Positions 49,927-60,114 of a stretch of DNA of 64,000 bases are shown piece after piece; positions within the stretch are counted from its first letter, which is position 1, and each line of letters opens with the position of its first letter. Position numbers and translations under genes: made by a program. The notes below the pieces were generated by a model. It was not told where the DNA came from and made no database searches. It was given only the letters and a program-made list of their open reading frames with translations. The DNA is from Elmis aenea (taxonomy: Eukaryota; Arthropoda; Insecta; Coleoptera; Elmidae): the NCBI GenBank assembly GCA_947652605.1, contig OX393581.1, positions 29,692,788-29,756,787 on the forward strand, written 5' to 3'.

Positions 49927-51086
49927 CTTAACAGGTTTTACACCCGGATGCCTCCAATATTGATCGTGTGAGGCAAATGCAGTTTGTCAATATTTTTTGA
50001 CAGTATTGACTATATTATATTGACAATAAATATTGATCGTCTGAACCCCGCTTAAAATCTTAACTTAAGGTGACCATTTTTTTTCACAAAGTTTTGGGGA
50101 CACTAAGCTGGGGTAACCACAAAAAAAAGGGTCCTCGACTAACTTTCGTGAAATCTATTTTCTCGTATCCTGTATACCGCAAACCACAACTTTCATTTTA
50201 ATAAACGAAATTCAAATTAAAGAGCGGGAATTAAAACTCGACACATTTTTGCAAGAGGATATGTCGGTGGTGGCTGACAGCCATGTGCACAAACTCCTCC
50301 CAACTCCAGTTTTCGTGGCCAATAAGCAGTTACACTGTTACAATATTGCCAAACTAAACAGATTTGCATAATTTGGCAACAGTAATAGTACCATACATTC
50401 ATTATTTTAAATGTGTATAGGAAAATTATGAAAATCGAGGATAAGAATAATCTGGGACTTGAGTCTTGTTTCGGGGACTGTCCCCGAAAATTGGGTACGA
50501 GTGGTCAGCCTATCTTAACTTCTTTAGTATACTAGAAATAGAACGAATTTACTTATTAGTCTATAAGACTACAACGTAAAATTATTTAAATTTTTAAAAA
50601 ATAAAAATTTATGAGACAATTACGAGATTTCAACTTAAAATAGAAAAAGCGCTAAGTGTGTCATAGATTATCAATTAATTCCTAGTTTTTAGATAATTAT
50701 TCTTTTGAAACGGTTTTAATTTGTTTTACATCTATTAATTTGTTACTTGTTGTATAAAGCACTGTTAATTTTTTACCAAACATATTTCGCACCCCGGCAA
50801 GAATAGTGACACAATTCGAAATCAGAATTTTTTCAGTATGTCGATAAAACGTATTCATAAAACTTAGAATTGAAATAATTAAGTATCTGTGAATGTTTGA
50901 GACATATCCTTGAACTTTTATTTGGCTTATATGCTACAAAAAATATTGTAAATGTCTGTCACTTCTCACCACTGTAGTAAAGTTGGAGGTAGAGGTAGCT
51001 TTTTGAGTTGTGTCACTTTTCTTGCTGGGGTGCGATTTATTGCATTCTCCTATTTTATATATTTGCTAGATCCAGTCAGAAAATTC

Positions 51087-51321
51087 AATGGCCACCCTCA
51101 GAATCAACTGCGTTTTTTAAATAACAGACTAGAACTTCAAAAATAAAATAATTTCATCAGTAGAGCATACATTTCCATACTTAAGGAAAGTCCAAATTTC
51201 ACTTTAATGGCCACCCTCAGAATCAACTGCGTTTTTTAAATAACAGACTAGAACTTCAAAAATAAAATAATTTCATCAGTAGAGCATACATTTCCATACT
51301 TAAGGAAAGTCCAAATTTCAC
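51087..51321. repeat. Tandem duplication, about 119 bp period
   Basis: Unit starting AATGGCCACCCTCAGAATC occurs at 51087 and again at 51206. The second copy is identical by eye through 51321. Located 0.5 kb past the stop of the HMG-box gene, possibly in its 3' UTR. Confidence 0.95.
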
Positions 51322-51799
51322 ATAATTGTTCAAAAATATATTTGGAGATTTTCATTTCAAAATTCTCTTCCATCTTAAACAGATATTTAATTTCTTTTAC
51401 AGTAATTTTCTTAAGGTTTTAATTACATTTGGTTTATTAATGCGCATAAGAAAACAATTGTATGTGTAATATAATGGCAAAGTTAGTCTTTATTAGAAAT
51501 ACCTTTGACTCTACAACTCAATAGAAGTACTTAATTCAAATAAAACTTTAATTAACAGAAAATATCTTAAATACTGAAAATATATTTCACAAAAAAATGC
51601 AATAATAAATATTTAAATAGGAAAAAATTATTTGCGCCATGCTTCGCTAAAAATGTATAAAAGAAAAATTTTGTACAAATTACAATAAGATAATTGCATT
51701 CTGTAATTAATAAATAGTTTTAAGCGTACCAATTAAAAGACAGTCTGTGAAAAAATTCACTAACAATAAAATATTATTCTAGTGTTAAGTTAACCTAAT

Positions 51800-51946
51800 T
51801 TAATTACATAACTGTTCTGAACTGCTGTTTTTATCGTAAAGTTGATCAGAGTTCTCCTTGGAAGAATTAAGCTTTGCTTCACTTGTTACGGTTTCTATGT
51901 CAATGTCATCTGCATCTTCTTTATTATCATCCAACGTTAAATTCAC
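51800..51946 (-). CDS. HMG-box gene, terminal exon
   Basis: Acceptor TTGCGCAG is followed by GTG AAT TTA, in phase with exon c. The 48 codons are acidic then Ser-rich (NLTLDDNKEDADDIDIE, later SSSEQLCN) and end in TAA. No homologous domain is recognised. The exon rests on phase, a good acceptor and an open frame, so it is less certain than the box exons. Confidence 0.65.
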   Translation of the reverse strand: MNLTLDDNKEDADDIDIETVTSEAKLNSSKENSDQLYDKNSSSEQLCN

Positions 51947-54900
51947 CTGCGCAAGTTATAGAAATGTTAGTTATTGTGTGAAAACATTTGCTCAGTGTTA
52001 ACATTAAACAATTATAAGCGGCATGATTCTAAGTGAATAAATATTGTTAACTGTTTATGTAACATTTATTTAAGCTAATTATACAATTTGATAAATAACT
52101 TAATCTTAAAAATTAAAAAAATATTTGAAAACTGTTTTTCTACTTATCAAGATATACACAAAACATTAATTGATATATTGTCAATTGCTGCAATTGATTA
52201 ATTGATTAATATAAATTAAATACGTTAAGTTAAAAATCACCCATCTTTTTTTTGAAGGAAATCGTGATGAAATGCAATACCAGTTTCTAGATTCCCACCA
52301 CTTCATCAGTTGCAGTCTTATTTATTTGTTCAAATTATTTAAACATACAAAATTTTAATAAACATTTTTATTTAATAATTATGTATATGAATTTATCCAT
52401 CATAAATAAATAAAAATCTGCTGTTGAAGAAACGAGTTTTGAAACTATTTTAGAAATTCTTTTAGAAAATGCTTCTTACAAATGAGGTAATTAAATAAAC
52501 TTATATACAGGGTGTCTTAAATTTAACACCTTGGCTGCCACCATATGATTTTCCAGGTGACCTTCATATAAAAAAAAGTAGAATTAATTAGGTCAAAAAA
52601 TCAAGTTCAGATGGCAGCAAAGTTAAATCAAATCAAAATCTGATGCATGAAAGGAGTTTTCCAGTGTGTCGTTCTATACAAAAAATTTACTGAGGATCAC
52701 CTGTGATCCTCATGGCCGCCATGTGTTAAAGATCAACATGAAGATTTTGCTTACCATAAGAACCAAAAAGTCAGTTAAATTGGAGAAAACTTGTATAATT
52801 TGGTGCTAAATTCAGTCTGAAAAATATTGCATCGACTTTTTAAATTCAGAAGTTATTTAAAAAGGAATGTCCTTTTTTTGGTTAGTTTTGTTTACTTTTA
52901 GAGACTGAAAAACTAATAACACTTTCTTAAAGCAATATTTAATTTTCCATATGTTGATCGAATTAGATTTTGTATCAGATATTTGCCTATTGTGGACTAT
53001 CAGCAACTTTATTATTTCTTATAGACGCCATATTGGATTTTTGCATTAAAAGGTAGTACCCTAGACTAAACTGGAAAATTAATGGCAGTACTAGAAATAT
53101 ATAGAAAAGAACCCACCCAGAATGAAGAACCAGCAGAGTTTGAAACAAAAGAGAGCTTAAAAAAAGGATGCATGCTCAGTCCATTATTATTCGCAGTTGT
53201 TATAGCAAACATAATTAAAGAAGTAAACCAAAAAAAGAGACCGTTTCACCTAGCTAGCTGAAAAATGGAAAAAATAAACATAACTGAACTAATGTTCGCA
53301 GATGACATCGTCTTAGTTGCGGAAACGGAAAAGAATCTGCAAAATAAGCTAGAAACTCTAAACCAGGAATGATAAAAAATCAATATAAAAATAAATACAA
53401 AATAAACTAAAATTATGATCTTTACAACAGAGAACAAAGGGCATAACATCACTTTAAATGGGCTTAGGTTGGAACAGATAGAAAGCTTTAAAATATTTAG
53501 GATTGATCATAGAGAAAAGTGGAGGAATGGGCAAGAAAATGAGCGAAAGGGCAGGAAATGTGGGAAGAATATTTAACAGTTTGAGAACAACATTTTTTGG
53601 AAATAGAGAAGTCCCGAAACGAACAAAAGTGGAAGTGGTAAAAAAAGTAGTAACTCCGGCACTTTTATACGGAAGTGAAACGTGGACACTCACAAACAAA
53701 AATAGTAGCCATGTGAATGCAGCAGAAATGGGGTTCTAAAAAAATCCAAGGAAAAACCAAAAAAGATAGAATCAGAAATGAAACATATAGAACAATTAAA
53801 GACAAAATCAGTTGAAACAAAAATACAAGTAAGGCAGCTGGGATGGTTGGGTCACATTTGTAGGATGAAAGAAGAAAGGGTAATCAGAAAAGCCTATGAA
53901 GCAAGATCACAGGAAAAAAACAAAAGAGGTAGACCGGGAAAAAGCTGGCAAGACGAAGTTAAAAAAGCAGCAACGGATACATCAAATGGAAAGACATAAA
54001 AAGGCTAGCACAAGACAGAAAAACATGGAAAAAAGTCAGCACAACACAATTCAACAGTCCTACACCTTAACAGTAGAAGGACTCATGACTAAATAAAAAA
54101 ATATAGAGAATAAAAAGTTGCTTTTAGTTTTTCGATATATCTAAAAAATAAAGAAAAAAGCCAAATTCAGTCACTTTTGTCTTTCCTGAATAACTTCTGA
54201 TCTGAAAGGGCAATAGATTTTTTTAAAAATTTGAATTCAGCACAAACTTCCAAAAATTTGCCCCAATTAACCATAAATTAACCCCTTTCGAGTTCTCAAA
54301 ATAAGTGAGATTCCTATGTTTAGCCTTGTAATTTAATGATTTTTAGACAGAGATTAAAATTATATGCAATTAAAAAAACACATTCTGTTTGAATTAAACT
54401 ATAAAGGTAACAAAAAAAAAAGAAAATGAAAAATGTTAGTTTTTTTTGGACATTTACTATAAACATGGAATCATTTATTCTTTTACTATTCGTTTATAAG
54501 CTTTTGTTTCTCTAATCATTTTGATTTAATAAACAAGCTATGACGAAACATAGGATAGTAATTACAGTACCTCATCAATCACATTCGTGTGTTTCGTGCC
54601 ATCTTCATTTTTTCCATCCATAACCAGCGCTACAAGCTGTACCGCATCAAATGGAACTGTGCGCCGAAAATTTGCAGCCGATTTTAAATCTTTTCTTATT
54701 CGAGCTTCTTTTGGACTATAATAATATCTAACATGCAATAAATTAACAAACGTGAACATTTTATATAATTCATTACATACCCTGGATATTTTATTTTATG
54801 CTCTTCGTCTGCTTTTCTGGCTGCTGTATAATATGCATCTTTAATTGAATTTGGCAACGACTTCCACATATTTCCCAAACGAACTGATATTTCTTTGTTA

Positions 54901-57900
54901 CTCTCCCCTAAATTAATAGAAAAAACACACATAAATACAAAAAACATCAAATACCATTACTTTAATGTATTGTATGTTAAAATTTTCTTCAGTGAACAGT
55001 TAAAACAGTGAAAAGTCAAAGTGCTGTATTAAAATGTGATAATATATTTTCGATAGTGAAAAGTAATTTAAATGGAATTAATTAATTGTTGTGTCTTTTA
55101 AAACATGTTCAACATTTATAAACTTTAAAATTAATAAAAATACAAGAAGCTTTAAACCAGGGATGAAAAACGTAACAGAACAATACCCGATAACGCTATA
55201 ATAACGATTCAACTATAATTTCCAATACAATAACATAACGATATTTCAATAACATTATATCGAGGGTCTTATATCAGAGGGGCGTATGAGCCATTTGTAA
55301 AATTGTTCAAGAAAAGAGAAAAACTTCCTGTAAATTCAATTTTTATGCAATCACTTCAATTCTGTTCCTGCTTATACAGGGTTATTCAAATTCGAGGCCC
55401 ACCATGGGGATCTCGCTTATTATAATAGCTAGAGTATAGGTTTAAATTTGGCAAAGTTGCTAAATTTGATGCTCATTGATAATCCAAAGAGAAATTGGGA
55501 ATATCTCAAACGTTATTCGAGAAAATTAGGAAAAACCGGAAACTACAATTTTTGAAAATTGTCTATAACTCCTTTGGAATTTGAAATATTTTAAATGTAT
55601 AAAGACATTGCCCAAGCAACTTTTCAAGCCGAATCGAATGGTGGTCACAAATTTTTGCTAGATCGATTCGTTTTTGTTTTATGACAACCAACTTTGTTTT
55701 TTCTTATGGACGCAATTTTTGCTATTTACATAATCAATTAGCATTAATTTTTCTGAATCCATTGAGATATTACACATGGTATTTTACTTCTGCATTAATT
55801 GTCAAATTTGAAAAAATACGTTTTAAACAATAACAACTATAAATCAGGTAGGTCGGTCATTGTAGTTTATGTTGTTTCCATGACTACCAATCAACAAACT
55901 AAAAGTCTGTTACTTGTCACATTAATAAATTCGTAAAAATGAACTTTAATTTTTTATTCATTGAATAGGAACTTTATCTACACTGTCAACGATATGCAGA
56001 AACATATCCAGATAGAAGACAAACCTTGCACACATATTTTTGTTCGTTGGACAGAAACATAGGGAAATATAAGGCTTTTGCCAAAATTAGAGAAAAATAT
56101 GGCAGAAAGGTTTCAGATAACAATTAAAAAAAACATTTTTATAACAAACATATCTGGAAAAAACACTATTTTTCTATATTTAACAGAAACTCAAGTAAAT
56201 TTGTATAAAGCATGTGATAAAGTATAACAAAACTTAAAAGAACAGTATAAAAAATTCGGAGCATATCGCATTTTTCTTCGTTATTAAAGTTAATTTTTAC
56301 GAATTTATTAATGTGACAAGTAACAGACTTTTAGTTTGTTGATTGGTAGTCATGGAAACAACATAAACTACAATGACCGACCTACCTGATTTATAGTTGT
56401 TATTGTTTAAAACGTATTTTTTCAAATTTGACAATTAATGTAGAAGTAAAATACCATGTGTAATATCTCAATGGATTCAGAAAAATTAATGCTAATTGAT
56501 TATGTAAATAACAAAAATTGCACCCATAAGAAAAAACAAAGTTGGTTGTCATAAAACAAAAACGAATCGATCTAGCAAAAATTTGTGACCACCATTCGAT
56601 TCGGCTTGAAAAGTTGCTAGGGCAATGTCTTTACACATTTAAAATATTTCAAATTCCAAAGGAGTTATAGACGATTTTCAAAAAACGCATTTTCCAGTTT
56701 TCCTAATTTTCTCGGATACCGTTTGAGATATTCCCAATTTCTCTTTGGATTATCAATAAGTATCAAATTTAGCAACTTTGCCAAATTTAAACCTATACTC
56801 TAGCTATTATAATAAGCGAGATCCCCATGGTGGGCCTCGAATTTGAATAACCCTGTATATCAAAATATGTTGATTTTTCTGACATACAAAAATGTATATT
56901 TTTTCTTCAGTTTAACACATTTTTGGGGAAGAATCTCCATTATTGTATTTTTGGCACATAATATGAGACCCTCGATATAACGTTTCATAAAAGGTTATTT
57001 TGTGACGCTATTTCTTAAAATTTAATTTTAATTTCTCCCAAGTTAAATATATACTTTATTTGTATTTTGAACATGAAAACTACAATAAAATATCCAAAGG
57101 TAATTTAGTACTATTTATTAAAATTTACGCTTTAAATATCCCAAACATAGTTTCAGAGTTACAAATTATAATTATTTTTATAACGTTATACAGGGTGTGT
57201 AAAAATTGGCAAAAGCACTACACGTGGCGATGTTCTTCGTAAAATAATATAAAATAAGTCGAAAATCTTAATAAAAAAATGTTGTACCATGCTTGCTGTG
57301 TCTGCAAGAGGTCCTCAAAGTTTTGACATTTAGTCCTTTAATAAGCGTTATTGTTTAATACTTGCAAAATGAAAAAGCTGCAATTTGGAATAAAAATAAA
57401 TTTCGAATAGTATTTTTTCCTACATATTGTGTTCTTCCTTTCAAAAATTGGTGTTGAAAATATGTAAATCACTGATTTGAATGAAAATAATACATATGGC
57501 AACATTGTCATTAGCTGTCATCTCTCTTTTTCTCGTAATTATTTCTAGTTTGTGTTTTACGATACCCAAAAGTTTGCAGCTATGTTTACGAACTAAAGGC
57601 TTTCAGTTCGAACAAAAATGGTAAATACCTAAGTAAAAATTCCTGATAAAAAAATGTCCAAACGCAAATCAATGTATGCAATGTTGCCACATTTTTTTTT
57701 TCTTTAAATGGTTCCTGAGGCCATAGGAAGCATAGTACAACATTTTTGTATCAAGATTTTCGACTTAGAATTTTACGAAGAACATCGCCACGTGTAGCGC
57801 TACCTCCAATTTATACACACCCTGTATATCATTATTCATGTAACGTTATACAGGGTGTGTATAAATTGGCGGAAGCGCTACACGTGGCGATGTTCTTCGT

Positions 57901-59729
57901 AAAATTCTAAGTCAAAAATCTTAATACAAAAATGTTATACCATGCTTCCTATGGCCTCAGGAACCATTTAAAGAAACAAAAACTTGGCAACATTGATTTG
58001 CATTTGGACATTTTTTTATCAGCAATTTTTACTTAGGTATTTATAATATTTGTTTGAACTGAAAGCCTTCAGTTCGTAAACATAGCTGCAAACTTTTAGG
58101 TATCGTCTAACACAAACTAGAAATGATTAAAAGAAAAACAGAGATGACAGCTAATGACAATGTTGCCATGTGTATTATTTTTATTCAAATCAGTGATTAA
58201 TATATTTTCAACATTGATTTTTGAAAGGGAAAACACAATATATAGGAAAAAATATTATTCGAAATTTAGTTTTATTCCAAATCACAGCTTTTTCATTAAA
58301 AAATATTAAATAATAACACTTTTTAAAGCACTGAATGTCAAAACTTTAAGGACCTCTTGCAGACACAGCAAGCAAGGTACAACATTTTTGTATAAAGATT
58401 AGCGACTTAGAATTTTACGAAGAACATCGCCACGTGTAGCGCTTCCGCCAATTTATACACAACCTGTATAATGTTATAAAACATAACGATTAATTTTTTT
58501 AAATGTTATTTATAACCAGGGGTTTGGAGCAGTCCAATTTTTAAATTGCTCCGCTCCGGCATCAAAATGCCTGCTCCAGGCTCCAAATATTGTTAACATT
58601 TAAAAAAAAAGTTTTTTGATTAAAAAAATGTTTTTAAAAACAAAGTTTTAATTTTATCGGATATGTACAAGTTGGTCAAAAATAACAATATTTGACCCTA
58701 ACAAACAACGGAAGTTAAATAAATGTTTGAAAAAACAAATTCAAACGTTGAAAAAAAGAAAAAAAAGTACTTTTTAAAAAAATTGTACATAATAAACTGG
58801 AGCAGTGGAACACTCAAAATTATTTGCTCCGAACTCTGCTCCTGCTCTGGGCAAAAACCCATTGCTCCACTGCTCAGTGCTCCGCTCCAAACCCCTGTTT
58901 ATAACTATATGTAACGAAAAATAATAAAGAACATTATACAATAACATAACGATTTAAAATGTTATTTCATCACTGATAAATTATTTGAGTAGTTCATTTA
59001 AAATATACTGAGTGACCCAGTTTGGTATTAGCACCCCTATAAGTACTAAACCATTTAACTTAGGATAGTGAAAATTGGTAGGGTTATACTATAAACAATT
59101 TTGACACTACAGCGACATATATTTATTCATTTGTTTTTGTATTGTGTCGTCATTTAATTTTTTCAAATACCACAGAGGGTCATGCAGGGCATCATTTTAA
59201 AGAATCTTTTATTCTTAATACAGCAGTGTAAAAATGTTAATGTGTTACATAGGGAAAGTGGCAATGGCACTATCTTGAAACTATACAGATTTAGATTAAA
59301 ATATAATTATGAATAATAAATTTATAAGAAATCGACTTTAAAAGATGTGAGTCTCGAAACTAGTATTTTTTTTTTAAACAACAAATTCGTACAAATATAA
59401 TAAGTAAATTTTTGAATTAAACTTACAAATAATCTTTAGACTGATTTAAATGTATACTTAAATATTTATGATTAACCCAACAAAATAGTAAAATAATCAA
59501 GTTAAATACCTTGGTGATCTTTAGCTAGTTTTTTTCTCCATTCGTTTGCAAATATCATAAAAGCATTTGGTGGCCTTGGAATTTTAGGAACTAGCTTGTC
59601 CGTTAAATTTTTTAAATCGTCTGTCATCCATTCTGATCTTATTGAATCCTTATGTGATAGTGGAGTACTGCTTCTATTTTTTAGTATATTTGGTTTCGTT
59701 CGCTTTGGTGCCAATTTGCGATCAGCAGC
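51800..59729 (-). CDS. HMG-box (SOX/MATA-type) protein gene, four recognisable exons, 5' end unresolved
   Basis: Four - strand exons join with consistent phases: 59729-59510, 54907-54781, 54727-54571 and 51946-51800 (stop TAA at 51802-51800), giving 216 residues. An HMG box spans roughly residues 51-124: it opens IPRPPNAFMIF, has the tryptophan-containing helices EWRKKLAK and RLGNMWKSLP, and closes at YPGYYYSPKEARIRK. The box resembles sequence-specific SOX/MATA boxes and not HMGB, with PPNAF where SOX has PMNAF. Before it lies a basic, Ser/Thr-rich stretch; after it an acidic, Ser-rich tail. Donors are G|GTATTT, GG|GTATGT and GAG|GTACTG. The acceptor of exon 54727 was chosen as TTAG|A (not the nearer TATAG) because it restores the conserved YYYSP. 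The gene likely encodes a nuclear DNA-binding factor; its target is unknown. The first exon shown begins at an acceptor (CTAG|GCT), so a start codon must lie upstream. Confidence 0.8.
52513..53040. repeat. One-ended TA-type element remnant
   Basis: TATACAGGGTGTCTTAAATTTAACACC at 52504 is a terminal repeat of the common TA|CAGGGTG type. No inverse partner was found downstream, where the LINE fragment begins. Nothing else is recognised here. Confidence 0.45.
53045..54096 (+). pseudogene. RTE-like LINE reverse transcriptase fragment in an HMG-gene intron
   Basis: Pieces in changing frames read KKGCMLSPLLFAVVI (53160), LMFADDIVLVAETEKNL (53290), then SGGMGKKMSERAGNVGRIFN, TPALLYGSETWTLTNKN, RQLGWLGHICRMKEERVIRKA and NKRGRPGKSWQDEVKKA. 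This is the RT core (FADD) and the typical LLYGSETW...LGW-GH-RM...GRP-K-W C-terminus of RTE/BovB-like or related LINEs. It lies opposite in strand to the HMG gene, inside its 2.6-kb intron. Confidence 0.85.
54571..54727 (-). CDS. HMG-box gene, exon c (end of box)
   Basis: Starts one base into a split Gly codon (GG|A) and reads YYYSPKEARIRK, the basic tail of the box, then a mixed region ending VIDE before donor GAG|GTACTG. The intron to exon b is only 53 bp (54728-54780), very small beside its 2.6- and 4.6-kb neighbours. Confidence 0.82.
54781..54907 (-). CDS. HMG-box gene, exon b (middle of the HMG box)
   Basis: Encodes the second and third helices of the box, from ESNKEISVRLGNMWKSLP to HKIKYPG. 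Acceptor TTAATTTAG, donor CCAGG|GTATGT. Exon a ends in one base (G) and this exon starts with two (GG), so the codon GGG is restored across a 4.6-kb intron that is packed with transposons. Confidence 0.85.
55377..56855. mobile_element. Long foldback element with HTH-coding loop, third copy, different arm family
   Basis: TA|CAGGGTTATTCAAATTCGAG at the left, CTCGAATTTGAATAACCCTG|TA at the right. Arms of almost 600 bp are nearly perfect inverse copies (for example ATGACCGACCTACCTGATTT against its reverse). The arm sequence is unrelated to 1994-3473 except for GGGGATCTCGCTTATTATAA near the tips. Loop about 55950-56300. Confidence 0.92.
55969..56127 (+). CDS. DUF4817-like HTH exon fragment in the third foldback loop
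   Basis: 52 codons starting directly after a splice-acceptor-like tract TTTTTTATTCATTGAATAG, reading ELYLHCQRYAETYPDRRQTL... and ...NIGKYKAFAKIREKYG to TAA at 56125. Y-x-ETYPDRRQ and the closing helix match the HTH pattern in copies 1 and 2 (YPEKRQRR). There is no ATG, so it looks like an internal exon or a truncated piece rather than a full gene. Confidence 0.5.
   Translation, partial: ELYLHCQRYAETYPDRRQTLHTYFCSLDRNIGKYKAFAKIREKYGRKVSDNN
57191..57824. mobile_element. TA-flanked MITE (GTGTGTATAAATTGG family), copy 2
   Basis: CAGGGTGTGTAAAAATTGGC left, CCAATTTATACACACCCTG right, TA on both sides (57189-57190, 57825-57826). Its arm and centre match 21567-22170. Confidence 0.92.
57851..58466. 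mobile_element. TA-flanked MITE, copy 3, 26 bp from copy 2
   Basis: CAGGGTGTGTATAAATTGGC left, GCCAATTTATACACAACCTG right, TA on both sides (57849-57850, 58467-58468). It lies head to tail next to copy 2, both inserted after AACGTTA. Confidence 0.92.
58517..58897. mobile_element. hAT MITE with GCTCCG repeats, copy 2
   Basis: Begins CAGGGGTTTGGAGC, ends GCTCCAAACCCCTG, flanked by the 8-bp duplication TTTATAAC (58509-58516, 58898-58905). It is shorter (381 bp) than copy 1 at 22522-23095 (574 bp). Confidence 0.94.
59510..59729 (-). CDS. HMG-box gene, exon a (first recognised)
   Basis: Encodes 73 codons plus one base: a basic lead (LAPKRTKPN), a Ser/Thr-rich linker and the first helix of the HMG box (PRPPNAFMIFANEWRKKLAK). 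Acceptor TTTTTCTAG precedes GCT GCT GAT; donor is CAAG|GTATTTAAC. No in-frame ATG precedes the box except one at about residue 35, so translation probably begins in an exon further upstream. Confidence 0.8.
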
Positions 59730-60114
59730 CTAGAAAAACATTAAAATATTTAAGTAAAAATTCCTAATAGTATTGATTGTATTACACATTTAACCCTCAG
59801 AGTACCAGGCGGGGTCGCTGAGTGACCCCACTATCAATATATTGTGATTATTTTTTTTATTACTGTTTTTACGGATTTCTCCGTCTACGACTCTTATTTT
59901 TTTTTCCTTTAGAAACATAATTCCAGCCTTAAAATTTATTTTGAATTCTTAACATCCATAATATCGCTATATTGTTGGCTGGGGTCACTCACCGACCCCG
60001 CCTGGTACTTCAAGTACCAAATTTGTATAAGAGGAGATTGCATGCAAAGCTGTTGTCGATGTATATAAATAGTGTCTGAGAAATTATTAGTCCGATTCTT
60101 GAACGTTAGTGATC

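Larger units (their letters stand above)
48912..50052. mobile_element. PIF/Harbinger-type element, internally deleted
   Basis: TTCAGACGATCAA...TATTGTCAATAT near 48919 is mirrored by ATATTGACAATAAATATTGATCGTCTGAA ending near 50045. Inner copies of the TATTGTCAATA motif occur at both ends. Inside is a partial HARBI1-like transposase frame and a second inverted pair GGTGTAAAACCTGTTA/TAACAGGTTTTACACC. The exact ends and the 3-bp duplication are uncertain (TAG on the left, TAA on the right are candidates). Confidence 0.7.
55260..56975. mobile_element. TA-flanked element (TCGAGGGTCTTATAT) containing a foldback
   Basis: Left TA|TCGAGGGTCTTATAT, right ATATGAGACCCTCGA|TA (55258-55259, 56976-56977). 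Only short unique sequence separates these ends from the 1.48-kb foldback nested within. Confidence 0.8.
55158..58975. mobile_element. Composite hAT element, copy 3, heavily nested
   Basis: Begins CAGGGATGAAAAACGTAAC and ends TTATTTCATCACTG, with ATAACGATTCAACTATAAT inside, as in copies 1 and 2. It lacks a clear 8-bp duplication (CTTTAAAC left, ATAAATTA right). It carries four insertions listed separately and lies in the 4.6-kb intron of the HMG-box gene. Confidence 0.75.
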
